Shown: positions 6,680 through 13,525, counted from the stretch's first letter. The stretch is DNA of 13,777 bases from DATGZX01 sp035296965 (GCA_035296965.1 DATGZX010000396.1:1-13777), one strand, 5' to 3'. Translations and numbers: made by a program. Notes: generated by a model from the sequence alone, not told the origin.

Positions 6680-6789
6680 AAACTCCTTCAGAGTTTGGAC
6701 AAGGAAGGACCTTCTCTCCCAGGGTGCGCCGCCGCGACATGCGTCGCGGCAGCGACCCTGGGCCCCGTTGTGCAACTGCTGCGCAGTAG
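6680..6789 (-). repeat. Composite hairpin repeat, copy B (inverted)
   Basis: Read on the minus strand, it has a hairpin CTACTGC-GCA-GCAGTTG (6789-6773), CACAAC, then GCCCAGGGTCGC and GCGCACCCTGGG as outer arms. An extra perfect 8-bp stem GCCGCGAC/GTCGCGGC (6731-6750) sits in the loop, and a final AAACTCTGAAGGAGTTT closes it (6696-6680). It faces copy A, giving a convergent pair. Confidence 0.7.
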
Positions 6790-6856
6790 GAAACCGACCC
6801 GCAAAGTTGGGTAGATACCAATGGACAATGGCCGCGTCTCTATATGACGGTACGCG

Positions 6857-6925
6857 ATTCGGCAGTAGGTCAGGTTTCCAACCTGACCGGACAGATTAGG
6901 AATTCTGTCCTACGCCGCTGCCGAT
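6857..6925. repeat. Branched repeat: two hairpins inside an outer stem
   Basis: The outer arms TCGGCAG (6859-6865) and CTGCCGA (6918-6924) enclose hairpin 1, GGTCAGGTT-TCC-AACCTGACC (6868-6888, perfect 9-bp stem), and hairpin 2, GGACAGATT-AGG-AATTCTGTCC (6889-6910, one bulge). The whole could fold as a three-way junction. The first hairpin belongs to a GTAG-started hairpin type also found at 12701. Confidence 0.65.
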
Positions 6926-7076
6926 TCACGCACGGCCATATAGGTTCGGTGACAGGGTTGCGGCGGTCGGGTTCGATCTGCTTGGGCAGATTCCGCCAAG
7001 ACAAGCAATGCAGCTGACTGGCTGCCTTGCATGTGCTAAAATGACACCCGTGCGGATGCACCCCAGACAACACGTC

Positions 7077-7409
7077 TTAGATGGAGTTTCGATCACGTTC
7101 TGATCGATGAGATCCCCATCTGAGCATTTCTGCGGATTTTTCCAGGGAATTTGGCTCGTCAAGAGAAGCGGCTCGTCTCAAGACGAAGCGTAACAGAATC
7201 CCTAATATCTTGTGAAATTCCTGTTTTCGAGGCTCCCAATGCATTTTGCGCCAAGGTGCCTTTTTAGTCTCATAATGACAACCAGGCAAAAAGGCCGTGT
7301 TTTTGACACTTTCTGAGGCCTCGACATGGCATTTCGGGAGGGGGCCATTCTCAAAATGCTTTGGCCTTGCCAAAAGCCGCGTGTTTTCCGCGATTTTCGG
7401 CGCGCGCAT
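7077..7409 (-). other. Open frame of doubtful coding status
   Basis: A minus-strand frame of 110 codons begins at an ATG at 7409 and ends beside the hairpin at 7079-7121. The product would be rich in Lys, Arg, His and Cys, without hydrophobic periodicity or a recognisable motif. The region contains short hairpins, such as GGCGCG/CGCGCC near 7400-7421. No clear ribosome binding site is visible. It may be a chance frame across a decayed repeat or mobile remnant. I do not recognise it and would not annotate it as a gene without homologues. Confidence 0.15.
7079..7121. repeat. Nested hairpin
   Basis: AGATGG (7079-7084) pairs with CCATCT (7116-7121), and inside, TCGATCA (7089-7095) pairs with TGATCGA (7101-7107) around a 5-nt loop. 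No T-run follows directly, so a terminator role is weak. Confidence 0.5.
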
Positions 7410-7516
7410 GATGTCGCGCCCTGCCGGTTTTTGCTGGTTAATATTCTCAGATAGCGCAAGCTGACAGCTTCCGCCATAGCTCCGGGCGACGATGCCTCTA
7501 TTGCCATGAAAGCGAA

Positions 7517-7553
7517 GAAGGCAGGAAGAGAACCAAGTTCTCTTCCTGCCTTC
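7517..7553 (-). terminator. Terminator hairpin of the prolyl isomerase gene
   Basis: A perfect 16-bp stem, GAAGGCAGGAAGAGAA pairing with TTCTCTTCCTGCCTTC around a 5-nt loop. It lies about 70 nt beyond the minus-strand stop. On the minus strand it is followed by a T-rich stretch (TTCGCTTTC), consistent with an intrinsic terminator for the gene at 7625-8692. Confidence 0.7.
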
Positions 7554-7624
7554 CGGTCATTCTTTCTTCGCCGACAATCTCAGGGCCCGATGAAGGGTTG
7601 TCTAGCCTTCGAGATTATCCTTCA

Positions 7625-8692
7625 TCAGCGGGGAGAGGCAGTCCTTGAGGACGTGTCGTTCTTCAATTCCTGGCGAACTTCGCGTTTCAAGTCTTCTTCG
7701 CTGATCGTGTTTCCCAGCATCAGCTTTGGCTGGGCCTTTTCGCGCAGCTCGGCGAAGACTTTGGGTATCTCGAGCGTGAGCTTTCTCTCGATCACTTCCT
7801 TGGTCAGTTTGGCGCGCTCCGTTTCCAGATGCTTGTCGGCTTGCGGGGGCACGCGCGCGTCGCACTTGACGACGACGAGTCCTTCGGGCGTCTCGATCAA
7901 CTGGCTAATCTCGCCTGGCCGCAGGCTGAACGCTGCCTTTTCCAATGCCTCGTTCCCGGTCGTGTAGTGACCCATGGGCTGGACCTCACCGCCCTTGGCG
8001 GCCAACTGCTGGCTGGCTTGCGTGCGCGCAGCACGCTGGAATTCCTCTTCGCTGTCCCGAATCTTGCCATAGATCTTCCATGCGACGCTTTGTTGATCCT
8101 TGGGCCAGAGAATGATCCGGCATTTGACCTTCTCGCCATAGTAGGCGTCGAATGCCTTGTGGAGGTCGTCCTCGGTGGCCTGGACCCGGTCGCGGCAAAG
8201 CTTCTTCATGAGCAGCTCCGGCCGCAGCGCGTCTTCCTTCCACTCATAGAGCGTTTTGCTACGGGGCTTGAGGATCTTGGTTTCGAACTCCTTAAGCGTC
8301 ACGCCCATCTTGGTGGTCGATTCTGCCAGCTCGGCCTCGATTTCCGCTTCCGTGACCTCGATACCCTTCGCCTGGCAAACCCGTTCGATGATCATCTTGT
8401 TGACGAGGTTGTTGAGCCGGTCCGCACCCATGCGTTGGATGAGGTATTCGCCGAGGTTCTCGCGCGTGATGGCGACAGTGCCGAAGATGTACGCGACCAC
8501 CCGCTGAGAATAGTCGGAGGTCGATACTTGTGCGCCCGCAGGAGCGCCCTGATCTGCCGGTGCTTGAGGTTCCGGTGGATTGGCTCGGGCTTTCGACATC
8601 GAGCCATGCCGGGTCCAGAAGACAGCGAGGCCGCCCAAAATCACAAAACCGACCAGTAATGCCAGCCGGTGCCGGCCGATGCGCATGAGCAT
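7625..8692 (-). CDS. SurA/PrsA-like peptidyl-prolyl isomerase, membrane anchored
   Basis: A 355-residue protein with a short basic N-terminus, one membrane segment or uncleaved signal (LALLVGFVILGGLAVFW, 10-26) and a Pro/Ala-rich linker. A SurA-N-type chaperone region follows (about 64-170, including YIFGTVAITRENLGEYLI, LVNKMIIERVCQAKGIEVTE and YEWKEDALRPELLMKKLCRDRV). Next is a parvulin-type domain (about 188-280: YGEKVKCRIILWPKD, AAKGGEVQPMGHY, AAFSLRPGEISQLIETPEG, VVVKCD) and a charged helical tail. It would help fold proteins crossing or residing in the envelope. The start at 8692 has GGAGAGGGA a few bases upstream; a second ATG two codons later is possible. It is transcribed away from the export gene 180 nt upstream and ends at a strong hairpin. 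The overall architecture is clear. Catalytic activity is uncertain because the parvulin domain looks divergent. Confidence 0.85.
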   Translation of the reverse strand: MLMRIGRHRLALLVGFVILGGLAVFWTRHGSMSKARANPPEPQAPADQGAPAGAQVSTSDYSQRVVAYIFGTVAITRENLGEYLIQRMGADRLNNLVNKMIIERVCQAKGIEVTEAEIEAELAESTTKMGVTLKEFETKILKPRSKTLYEWKEDALRPELLMKKLCRDRVQATEDDLHKAFDAYYGEKVKCRIILWPKDQQSVAWKIYGKIRDSEEEFQRAARTQASQQLAAKGGEVQPMGHYTTGNEALEKAAFSLRPGEISQLIETPEGLVVVKCDARVPPQADKHLETERAKLTKEVIERKLTLEIPKVFAELREKAQPKLMLGNTISEEDLKREVRQELKNDTSSRTASPR

Positions 8693-8872
8693 GATCGTCC
8701 CTCTCCGTTCCCCAGGATTACTGCAACCCTTTCATCAGGGGAGAAAGCTATACCTTCTGCCGCGCATGGGAGCAAGAGCAGGCGTACGTAGGGTCATGGA
8801 TAACGGGGTAGTGGGCTGGCAAGGAGGCAAGGTGGAGTAAAAGGCCTGCGAAATGGTGTTCCGTCCGAGTTT

Positions 8873-9655
8873 TCAGGTTTTCCGGAGCTGCCCAGATTGT
8901 CCGGTCTGGGCATCTTGATCCGTGGCCGGATGACGCATCCCGCAGAAGGCTTCATAAAGGGGCCGCAACCAGGGCGGGATGCATTTTTCGAACGAGCACC
9001 GTCCACTCTCGCCCACAAAGACCTGGTCGAGCGGCTGAATGGTGACGTTGGTTCGTTGGTCGTTCCGCAAGACGATGGCCCGCAGATCCACGCGAAAGAC
9101 CTCGGGCCGGCGGCCTTCGACCATGCGGGAACGAACCACGTACACATCGTCGGGAGCGGCACCCGGCGTGAGACCGCCGACGCGACGCAAGAGATCCACG
9201 ACGGTTTCGGGCCCCTGGTAGGGCACGACGCTTTGCGAGCCGGCGACCTGGCCGATCAAGAAGATCTGTTCGCTCTTATAAGTGGCCACGCGCACATGAA
9301 CCCCGGCGGGCGCCACCTCGGACTCTTCGGCCACGCGGCGGGCGATGTCGGGTGCGGACAGGCCCTCGACACGTGCGCGGCCGGGGCTGCCGAGGTCGAT
9401 GCGGCCGTCGGGGCCGATCTCTTTCCGGCCCGATAAATCGGGCCTGCCATCGACGGTGACTTCCAGGACATCCGGGCAGCGGGCATGGTAAGATTCGACA
9501 GCGCCGGCGCTGGTGCCGGTCGGCCGGCTATCTGCCTGGAGCGCTTGCTCGATGTGGGGCTGCGCCGTCGCGCAACCCGCAAGGAGCGAAAGCAAGAGCC
9601 CGGGCCAGAACCGACCCGGCATGCCCCGGCAGGAGACGCTTGTGCCGACCTTCAT
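8873..9655 (-). CDS. Wza-like polysaccharide export lipoprotein (Poly_export + SLBB)
   Basis: A 260-residue envelope lipoprotein: a signal peptide with lipobox LLAGC (Cys28), then a polysaccharide biosynthesis/export domain of the Wza/KpsD type (about 54-125: CPDVLEVTVDGRPDLSGRKE, IGPDGRIDLGSPGRARVEGL, DIARRVAEE, VHVRVATYKSEQ). A first SLBB-like domain follows (about 130-190: IFLIGQVAGSQSVVPYQG, TVVDLLRRVGGLTPGAAPDD, VYVVRS), then the TIQPLDQVFVGE strand. Such proteins form the outer-membrane pore for capsule or exopolysaccharide. The length is below E. coli Wza (about 380 residues), with a single SLBB repeat. The C-terminal 40 residues (PPWLRPLYEAFCGMRH...) have an amphipathic stretch that might be the membrane-spanning helix. 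GGAAAG precedes the ATG. It diverges from the glmM-like gene, and no tyrosine kinase or polymerase gene is adjacent. Confidence 0.85.
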   Translation of the reverse strand: MKVGTSVSCRGMPGRFWPGLLLSLLAGCATAQPHIEQALQADSRPTGTSAGAVESYHARCPDVLEVTVDGRPDLSGRKEIGPDGRIDLGSPGRARVEGLSAPDIARRVAEESEVAPAGVHVRVATYKSEQIFLIGQVAGSQSVVPYQGPETVVDLLRRVGGLTPGAAPDDVYVVRSRMVEGRRPEVFRVDLRAIVLRNDQRTNVTIQPLDQVFVGESGRCSFEKCIPPWLRPLYEAFCGMRHPATDQDAQTGQSGQLRKT

Positions 9656-9676
9656 TGCTTTCCTGCGAGATTAGAT

Positions 9677-9706
9677 TTGGGGCGTCGCGCACATCCAAGG
9701 TATCAT
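9677..9706 (+). promoter_or_regulatory. Candidate promoter of the phosphohexomutase gene
   Basis: TTGGGG (9677-9682) and TATCAT (9701-9706) lie 18 nt apart in the divergent spacer between the export gene and the mutase gene, about 90 nt before the ATG at 9798. The match is only moderate. Confidence 0.3.
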
Positions 9707-9797
9707 CGGCCGATGGCACGCGCCGAGATAATCGGAACACAAAGTGCAATCGCGGCTTGGAGCGCCCAGGCAACGTAGGCGAGTAGAGGAAACAAGC

Positions 9798-11147
9798 ATG
9801 GCGCAGGAAACTGGCTTGATCGTCAGCGTCTCGGGGATTCGGGGAGTCATCGGGCAGGGACTGACGCCGGAGGCAGCGACCGCCTTTGCCCTAGCGCTGG
9901 GGACCAGCACCCAGGGCGGGAAGATCGTTCTGAGCCGCGACGGCCGGGCCAGCGGCGTGCTCTTGCGTCACGCCGTGCTCGCCGGCCTTCTGAGCGCCGG
10001 TTGCGATGTCGACGACCTGGATATCGTGCCGACACCTACTTGCGGATTGGCAGTGCGTCGTCTTGGCGCTGCCGGCGGGATTCAGATCACCGCCAGCCAC
10101 AACCCCGCGCAGTGGAACGGTCTGAAGCTTTTCGGCCCGGAAGGCAAAGTCCTCACCGCGACCGAGGGTCAAAAACTGAAAGACCTCTTCGAGTCCGGTT
10201 CGTTCCGCAGAGCTTCGTGGGACCAGCTCGGCAAGGTGGCCCCGTGCGGCCAGGCAGGCGATTGGCATCGCGACCAGGTGCTCGGGTTGTTGAATGTGCG
10301 CGCGCTCAGAGAACGCCGATTCGGCGTGTTTCTCGATGCTAACGGCGGTGCCGGAGGAATGCTGGGCCGCAAGCTGCTCGAAGCGCTGGCCTGCCAGGCG
10401 ACACTGCACGCCTGCGACATGGATGGCCGCTTTCTGCACGAGGCCGAGCCCATTGCTGAGAACCTGCGCGATATTTGTCCTCTCGTTCCCAGACACCGCG
10501 CGGATATCGGCTTCGTCCTCGATCCGGATGCGGATCGCCTGGCGCTTATCGATGAGACAGGACATTACATTGGCGAAGAGCTTACGCTGGCGCTTGCCGT
10601 CTTTACGCGCCTTCGCCAGGAGCGCGGCCCCATTGTGCTCAACATGTCTACATCGAGGGTCAATGAGGATATCGCCAGGCAATTCGGTTGCACTTGTTTT
10701 CGCTCGGCGGTGGGCGAAGCCAATGTCGTCGACAAGATGCGTGAGGTCGGCGCGGTCATCGGCGGCGAAGGCAACGGCGGCGTGATCGATCCACGCGTCG
10801 GATGGGTGCGCGATCCCTTCATTGGCATGGGATTGATCCTCCAGCTCCTGGCAGAAACGGGCAAAAGGCTCAGCGAACTGGTCGCCGAGCTGCCGCGCTA
10901 CCATATCGTGAAGATCAAGTATCAGATCGACCGCGACCGGCTGCCCGGGCTGTTCGCGACGCTAACCACGCGCTGGCCGCAGGCCAAGGCAGATCGACTG
11001 GACGGGCTGCGGCTGGATTGGGAGGACCGCTGGGTGCACGTGCGGCCGAGCAATACCGAGCCGATCGTGCGCGTCATTGCCGAGGCGCCCCAGGCCCATA
11101 GCGCCGAGCAACTTTGCAAGGAAGTCGGCAACGCGCTCGCAGGATAA
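9798..11147 (+). CDS. glmM: Phosphoglucosamine mutase-type phosphohexomutase
   Basis: A cytoplasmic enzyme of the alpha-D-phosphohexomutase family, 449 residues, expected to convert glucosamine-6-phosphate to glucosamine-1-phosphate for UDP-GlcNAc synthesis. All four family signatures are present: the phosphoserine loop TASHNP with Ser100, the metal loop DPDADR (242-247), the sugar-specificity loop GEGNGG (323-328), and the phosphate-binding loop RPSNTEP (416-422). The N-terminal SGIRG (12-16) is also typical. The GEGNGG form resembles archaeal-type glucosamine or phosphomannomutases more than the GEQSGH of E. coli GlmM, so phosphomannomutase or phosphoglucomutase activity cannot be excluded. 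I chose ATG 9798 because GAGGAAAC precedes it and the protein then begins at the usual distance from the SGIRG motif; upstream in-frame ATGs have no such site. No partner glmS or glmU is nearby. Confidence 0.85.
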   Translation: MAQETGLIVSVSGIRGVIGQGLTPEAATAFALALGTSTQGGKIVLSRDGRASGVLLRHAVLAGLLSAGCDVDDLDIVPTPTCGLAVRRLGAAGGIQITASHNPAQWNGLKLFGPEGKVLTATEGQKLKDLFESGSFRRASWDQLGKVAPCGQAGDWHRDQVLGLLNVRALRERRFGVFLDANGGAGGMLGRKLLEALACQATLHACDMDGRFLHEAEPIAENLRDICPLVPRHRADIGFVLDPDADRLALIDETGHYIGEELTLALAVFTRLRQERGPIVLNMSTSRVNEDIARQFGCTCFRSAVGEANVVDKMREVGAVIGGEGNGGVIDPRVGWVRDPFIGMGLILQLLAETGKRLSELVAELPRYHIVKIKYQIDRDRLPGLFATLTTRWPQAKADRLDGLRLDWEDRWVHVRPSNTEPIVRVIAEAPQAHSAEQLCKEVGNALAG

Positions 11148-11216
11148 GCGGGTCTTTGTAATTTCTACGCGAGCTTTTGTAAATCATGCATCTCGCCTGC
11201 CTCGCGGAATCTGCCC

Positions 11217-11244
11217 TTTTACCTGCGTGGGCCATGTGTTATCT
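11217..11244 (+). promoter_or_regulatory. Candidate promoter before the split envelope gene
   Basis: TTTTAC (11217-11222) and TTATCT (11239-11244) form a plausible -35/-10 pair at 16 nt spacing. The transcript would begin about 60 nt before the ATG at 11315, which fits that ATG being the true start of the downstream gene. Confidence 0.35.
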
Positions 11245-11314
11245 TCCCGCCCGCTCGGTCGAGAGTGACTCGATTACTTCGAGCCTTGGCCGGCCTATCA
11301 CGGAGGAATATCGC

Positions 11315-11404
11315 ATGCGCAAGGAAGCGCTGACGATGGTGGTCTCTTCACTGGGCGCGATTGCCTGGATTACCATAGTTCCCATGCGTAGCGGCGCCGG
11401 CTGA
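11315..11404 (+). CDS. 29-residue signal-peptide-like leader ending at an in-frame TGA
   Basis: An ATG preceded by GGAGGA opens a 29-codon frame: MRKEALTMVVSSLGAIAWIT and nine more residues. It has a basic start and hydrophobic core, as in a signal peptide, and stops at TGA 11402-11404. The frame beyond the TGA is the same as that of the Pro/Gln-rich protein at 11411-11971, and the next codons read GPVGCPTP, a position where a lipobox or signal cleavage site would fit. Either this is the true N-terminus of that protein cut by a nonsense mutation or sequencing error, or it is a small translated leader with re-initiation at GTG 11411. Confidence 0.5.
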   Translation: MRKEALTMVVSSLGAIAWITIVPMRSGAG

Positions 11405-11410
11405 GGGCCT

Positions 11411-11971
11411 GTGGGGTGTCCTACCCCGATGTTCGGCGGTGCGCCGACAATGGCTCCTACGACCTACGCGCAACCCTACCCTGGGCAGCAGTACTACCAG
11501 CAGCGCGCGCCCGCTCCCTATCCAGGCCAGCAGTACATTCGACCCCCCGCGCCGGCGTACGCCAACCAGCAGCCGCAGGCTTCGTGGAATCCCGCGCAGG
11601 TACAGCAGCCCAGCCAGCCCCGGCCGATCTTCCGTGCCCAGGCGGACGACGATCTTGCGCCCGCCCGGCCGCGCTCGAACCCGCGCCCGGCTCCCTTGAG
11701 TATGCCAAGCCCCGAGGAGCTTGGCGTCCTTCGCAACCGCGTGCAGGAGAGCCAGGCCGTCGATTGGAGCGGCGTCCACGCCCGGCTCGATCAGCTCGGT
11801 GCGACCTGCTTCCACGTGGAGAAACCGTCACCGGGCACCTTTCGAATCAACTGCCTGTTGCCCACCGCCCAGGCTGGCCGCATGCATCACATCGACGTCC
11901 AGGCGGACAGCGAAACCGGCGCCGTGCGTGCTCTCCTTGCCAAGGCGGAGGAATGGGCGGGCAGCCGGTAG
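11411..11971 (+). CDS. Pro/Gln-rich envelope protein, unrecognised (start uncertain)
   Basis: From GTG 11411 the frame gives 186 residues. Residues about 11-100 are low-complexity Pro, Gln, Tyr and Ala, with PYPGQQY twice (22-28, 37-43), the kind of extended linker seen in surface or periplasmic proteins. Residues 100-186 form a compact domain starting PEELGVLRNRVQ, with GATCFHVEKPSPGTFRINC, HHIDVQADSETGAV and a final Ala-rich helix. Cys133 and Cys148 could pair. I do not recognise the domain. The protein has no export signal of its own from this start; the signal-peptide-like leader lies in the same frame upstream behind a TGA, so the intact gene probably spans 11315-11971. Only a weak GAGGG precedes the GTG. 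Confidence 0.7.
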   Translation: MGCPTPMFGGAPTMAPTTYAQPYPGQQYYQQRAPAPYPGQQYIRPPAPAYANQQPQASWNPAQVQQPSQPRPIFRAQADDDLAPARPRSNPRPAPLSMPSPEELGVLRNRVQESQAVDWSGVHARLDQLGATCFHVEKPSPGTFRINCLLPTAQAGRMHHIDVQADSETGAVRALLAKAEEWAGSR

Positions 11972-12106
11972 CTTGGACGGCTCTTGTTGCATTCCAGTCC
12001 CGAGATTGACTTCGATCAGGGCCGGCCGCCGCGCCTGCGCAAATTACTGGTTCCCTCCACTCCAATCATTGATAGGATGGTCGAAAGAGGAGTGCGAGGG
12101 CCGACC

Positions 12107-12532
12107 ATGGGGGACTACCCGCCTGGACTGATTCTCATCGTTACGGGCAGTAGCTTGCGCGCGGAGCAGATGGACAGGCCGCTGGCATATTATCTGCAAA
12201 GCCAGATCGACAATCTGGGCACCGGCCGCGACGACCGCATGGGACTCGTGCTCAGCGATCGCTATTACCTCTGCCACCCCGATTTGCACCAATTGCCGCT
12301 GATCAGCGTCGGCGGCCCGGGCGTGAATAAGCTGGCGCAGAAACTTCTCAAGAAGCTGTCAGCCGTGCTGGCTGTCGAGGACAAGTTCTTCATCCAGATG
12401 GACTCCGACGGAGAAGACCTGCGGGCCAGCATCTGGGGAATGGACAATCCGCAAACGCAGATCGCTGTTGTCACTTTTGCCGAGCGCTACCTGCCGCGCT
12501 TCGCGGAGCGCTGCTGGGAACGGCCCACTTGA
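12107..12532 (+). CDS. Hypothetical protein, planctomycete-type
   Basis: A 141-residue protein starting MGDYPPGLILIVTGSSLRAE, probably cytoplasmic, since no signal or membrane segment is seen. The frame is open further upstream (ATG at 12077 and earlier), but only the ATG at 12107 has a GAGGG at suitable distance, and the protein-like sequence begins there. Visible blocks are MDRPLAYYLQSQID, GLVLSDRYYLCHPDLHQLPLI, SVGGPGVNKLAQKLLKKLSAVL, FFIQMDSDGEDLRASIWGMD and QIAVVTFAERYLPRF. The mix of GGPGVN, a nucleotide-like loop, and an acidic DSDGED segment hints at a small alpha/beta fold. I recall similar proteins in other planctomycetes but know no function. It lies 135 nt after the Pro/Gln-rich gene and may share its transcript. 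Confidence 0.75.
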   Translation: MGDYPPGLILIVTGSSLRAEQMDRPLAYYLQSQIDNLGTGRDDRMGLVLSDRYYLCHPDLHQLPLISVGGPGVNKLAQKLLKKLSAVLAVEDKFFIQMDSDGEDLRASIWGMDNPQTQIAVVTFAERYLPRFAERCWERPT

Positions 12533-12582
12533 ACCCCGTCTGCTAACCTTGCAAATACAAGAGAGCGCGGCCGAACCCTAAC

Positions 12583-12622
12583 GCACGCGCCCCCTCTAGC
12601 GGAGTGAGGGTGGGGCGCGTGC
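12583..12622. repeat. GC-rich inverted repeat after the hypothetical gene
   Basis: GCACGCGCCCC (12583-12593) pairs perfectly with GGGGCGCGTGC (12612-12622), with CCCTC/GAGGG-type pairing continuing inward. It lies 50 nt past the stop at 12532 and may act as a transcript end, but no T-tract follows. Confidence 0.6.
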
Positions 12623-12700
12623 AGCGCTCCGCAAGGGTGCTCGCTCTCGCTTGGCCCACCGCTTGCCGCAACAGCTCACGCGCAATTCAACCGATTTCTC

Positions 12701-12727
12701 GTAGCTCAAGCTGCCAGCTTGAGCTAC
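12701..12727. repeat. Perfect 12-bp hairpin, GTAG-type repeat
   Basis: GTAGCTCAAGCT-GCC-AGCTTGAGCTAC is a perfect hairpin with a 3-nt loop. It resembles the hairpin at 6868-6888: both begin after or with GTAG, carry TCA in the stem and end the loop with CC, and they differ at paired positions while keeping the pairing. Confidence 0.7.
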
Positions 12728-12770
12728 TACGCGCCGCTCGCGAATGCACGACTTGCCGTCAGCCGGATGG

Positions 12771-12776
12771 TATACT
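12771..12776 (+). promoter_or_regulatory. Possible -10 box of the ECF sigma gene
   Basis: TATACT lies 11 nt before a large hairpin in the leader. The nearest -35-like element, TTGCCG at 12753-12758, is only 12 nt upstream, so either the -35 is unusual or another sigma factor reads this promoter. Confidence 0.35.
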
Positions 12777-12786
12777 CTTCGGCTGT

Positions 12787-12839
12787 CTCCGGGGGAGGAA
12801 AACGACCCTACGGCTCAACAGCGTAGACGCCCCCCGGAG
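12787..12839 (+). ncRNA. Structured 5' leader hairpin upstream of the ECF sigma gene
   Basis: CTCCGGGGG (12787-12795) pairs perfectly with CCCCCGGAG (12831-12839). Inside, CTACG (12808-12812) pairs with CGTAG (12822-12826). If transcription starts from the TATACT upstream, this two-tier stem would be at the very 5' end of the mRNA, 47 nt before the start codon. No T-run follows, so it is not an obvious terminator. It could stabilise the mRNA, control its translation, or be a DNA site. Confidence 0.4.
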
Positions 12840-12886
12840 GTGAAAGATTCCCTACCCCGGCCTCTTCGTACCTGTCGGTGTTGCCC

Positions 12887-13462
12887 ATGACCGAAGTTAC
12901 CCGCATTTTGTCCGCCATCGAGCAAGGCGATGCCAAGGCCGCCGAACAACTGCTGCCGCTCGTCTACGACGAGCTGCGCAAACTCGCTGCCCAGCGGCTC
13001 GCTCAGGAGAATCCCGGCCAGACGCTTCAGGCCACTGCCTTGGTCCACGAGGCCTATGTGCGCCTGGTGGATGGTGCAGGTGAGCGAAGCTGGAATGGCC
13101 GAACCCATTTCTTTCGCGCCGCGGCGGAAGTCATGCGCCGCATTCTGGTGGATAATGCCCGCGCGAAGCAAAGTCAAAAACGGGGTGGCGCCTGGCAAAG
13201 GGTGGATCTGGACTCGGCCGTCGAGCTCGAGGAGGATCCAGCGCCGGATGTGCTGGCCGTCCACGAGGCCCTGGACTTGCTCGTCCAGCACGACTCCGTG
13301 AAGGCCGAGCTGGTCAAGCTGCGCTATTTCGCCGGCCTGTCCATCGAGGAAGCCGCGGAAGTGCTGGGGATTTCTCGTGCGACTGCCGACCGCTACTGGC
13401 GTTACGCCAAGACTTGGCTGTACTGCGCCTTGACTCGCGAAACCAATCCGGACGCCACGTGA
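12887..13462 (+). CDS. ECF-type RNA polymerase sigma factor (TIGR02999-like)
   Basis: A 191-residue sigma factor of the ECF type abundant in planctomycetes and acidobacteria. Region 2 covers about residues 8-95: LVYDELRKLAAQRLAQENPG, TALVHEAYVRLVDG and THFFRAAAEVMRRILVDNAR, the last being the segment expected to melt and read the -10 element. Region 4 covers about 128-185, with the helix-turn-helix LSIEEAAEVLGISRATADRYW reading the -35. The subfamily hallmarks (LVHEAYVRL, FFRAAAEVMRRILVDNAR, IEEAAEVLGIS) are all intact. I chose ATG 12887 because GTG and TTG codons just upstream add only three residues. No clear Shine-Dalgarno is seen. Such sigma factors often neighbour a Ser/Thr kinase or an anti-sigma gene. 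Here a repeat and a terminator follow instead, so its regulator is not evident. Confidence 0.92.
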   Translation: MTEVTRILSAIEQGDAKAAEQLLPLVYDELRKLAAQRLAQENPGQTLQATALVHEAYVRLVDGAGERSWNGRTHFFRAAAEVMRRILVDNARAKQSQKRGGAWQRVDLDSAVELEEDPAPDVLAVHEALDLLVQHDSVKAELVKLRYFAGLSIEEAAEVLGISRATADRYWRYAKTWLYCALTRETNPDAT

Positions 13463-13525
13463 AAAAAGCAATGCTGTTCGGGCCACAGAGCATTGGTAGC
13501 TACACAAGTTTGCGGGATTGTCTTC

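Larger units (their letters stand above)
6314..7624. other. Hairpin-rich intergenic region, no convincing gene
   Basis: About 1.3 kb without a gene I can support. The first 140 nt after pstS hold nothing recognisable. Next come two oppositely oriented copies of a composite hairpin repeat (6461-6553, 6680-6789), a branched repeat (6857-6925), a nested hairpin (7079-7121), an AT-richer stretch with an open minus-strand frame at 7077-7409, and a terminator hairpin (7517-7553). A possible TTGCAT/TAAAAT pair near 7028-7042 has too short a spacing to call a promoter. Confidence 0.6.

Noticed and set aside
6461..6789. CRISPR array
   Set aside because: The repeated units are few, of unequal length, palindromic and in opposite orientations, with no regular spacers and no cas genes.
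7829..8659. Long plus-strand frame opposite the prolyl isomerase gene
   Set aside because: It is the antisense of a clearly recognisable gene with the expected codon shadow and has no motifs of its own. The same applies to the frame at 7506-7967.
9891..10904. Long minus-strand frame opposite the phosphohexomutase gene
   Set aside because: It is the antisense shadow of an enzyme with all family motifs. No start signal or protein family is recognisable.
11402..11427. Selenocysteine insertion at the TGA
   Set aside because: A small hairpin follows the TGA, but a Gly-Sec-Gly at the end of a signal peptide in a low-complexity protein matches no known selenoprotein. Nonsense mutation or re-initiation is simpler.
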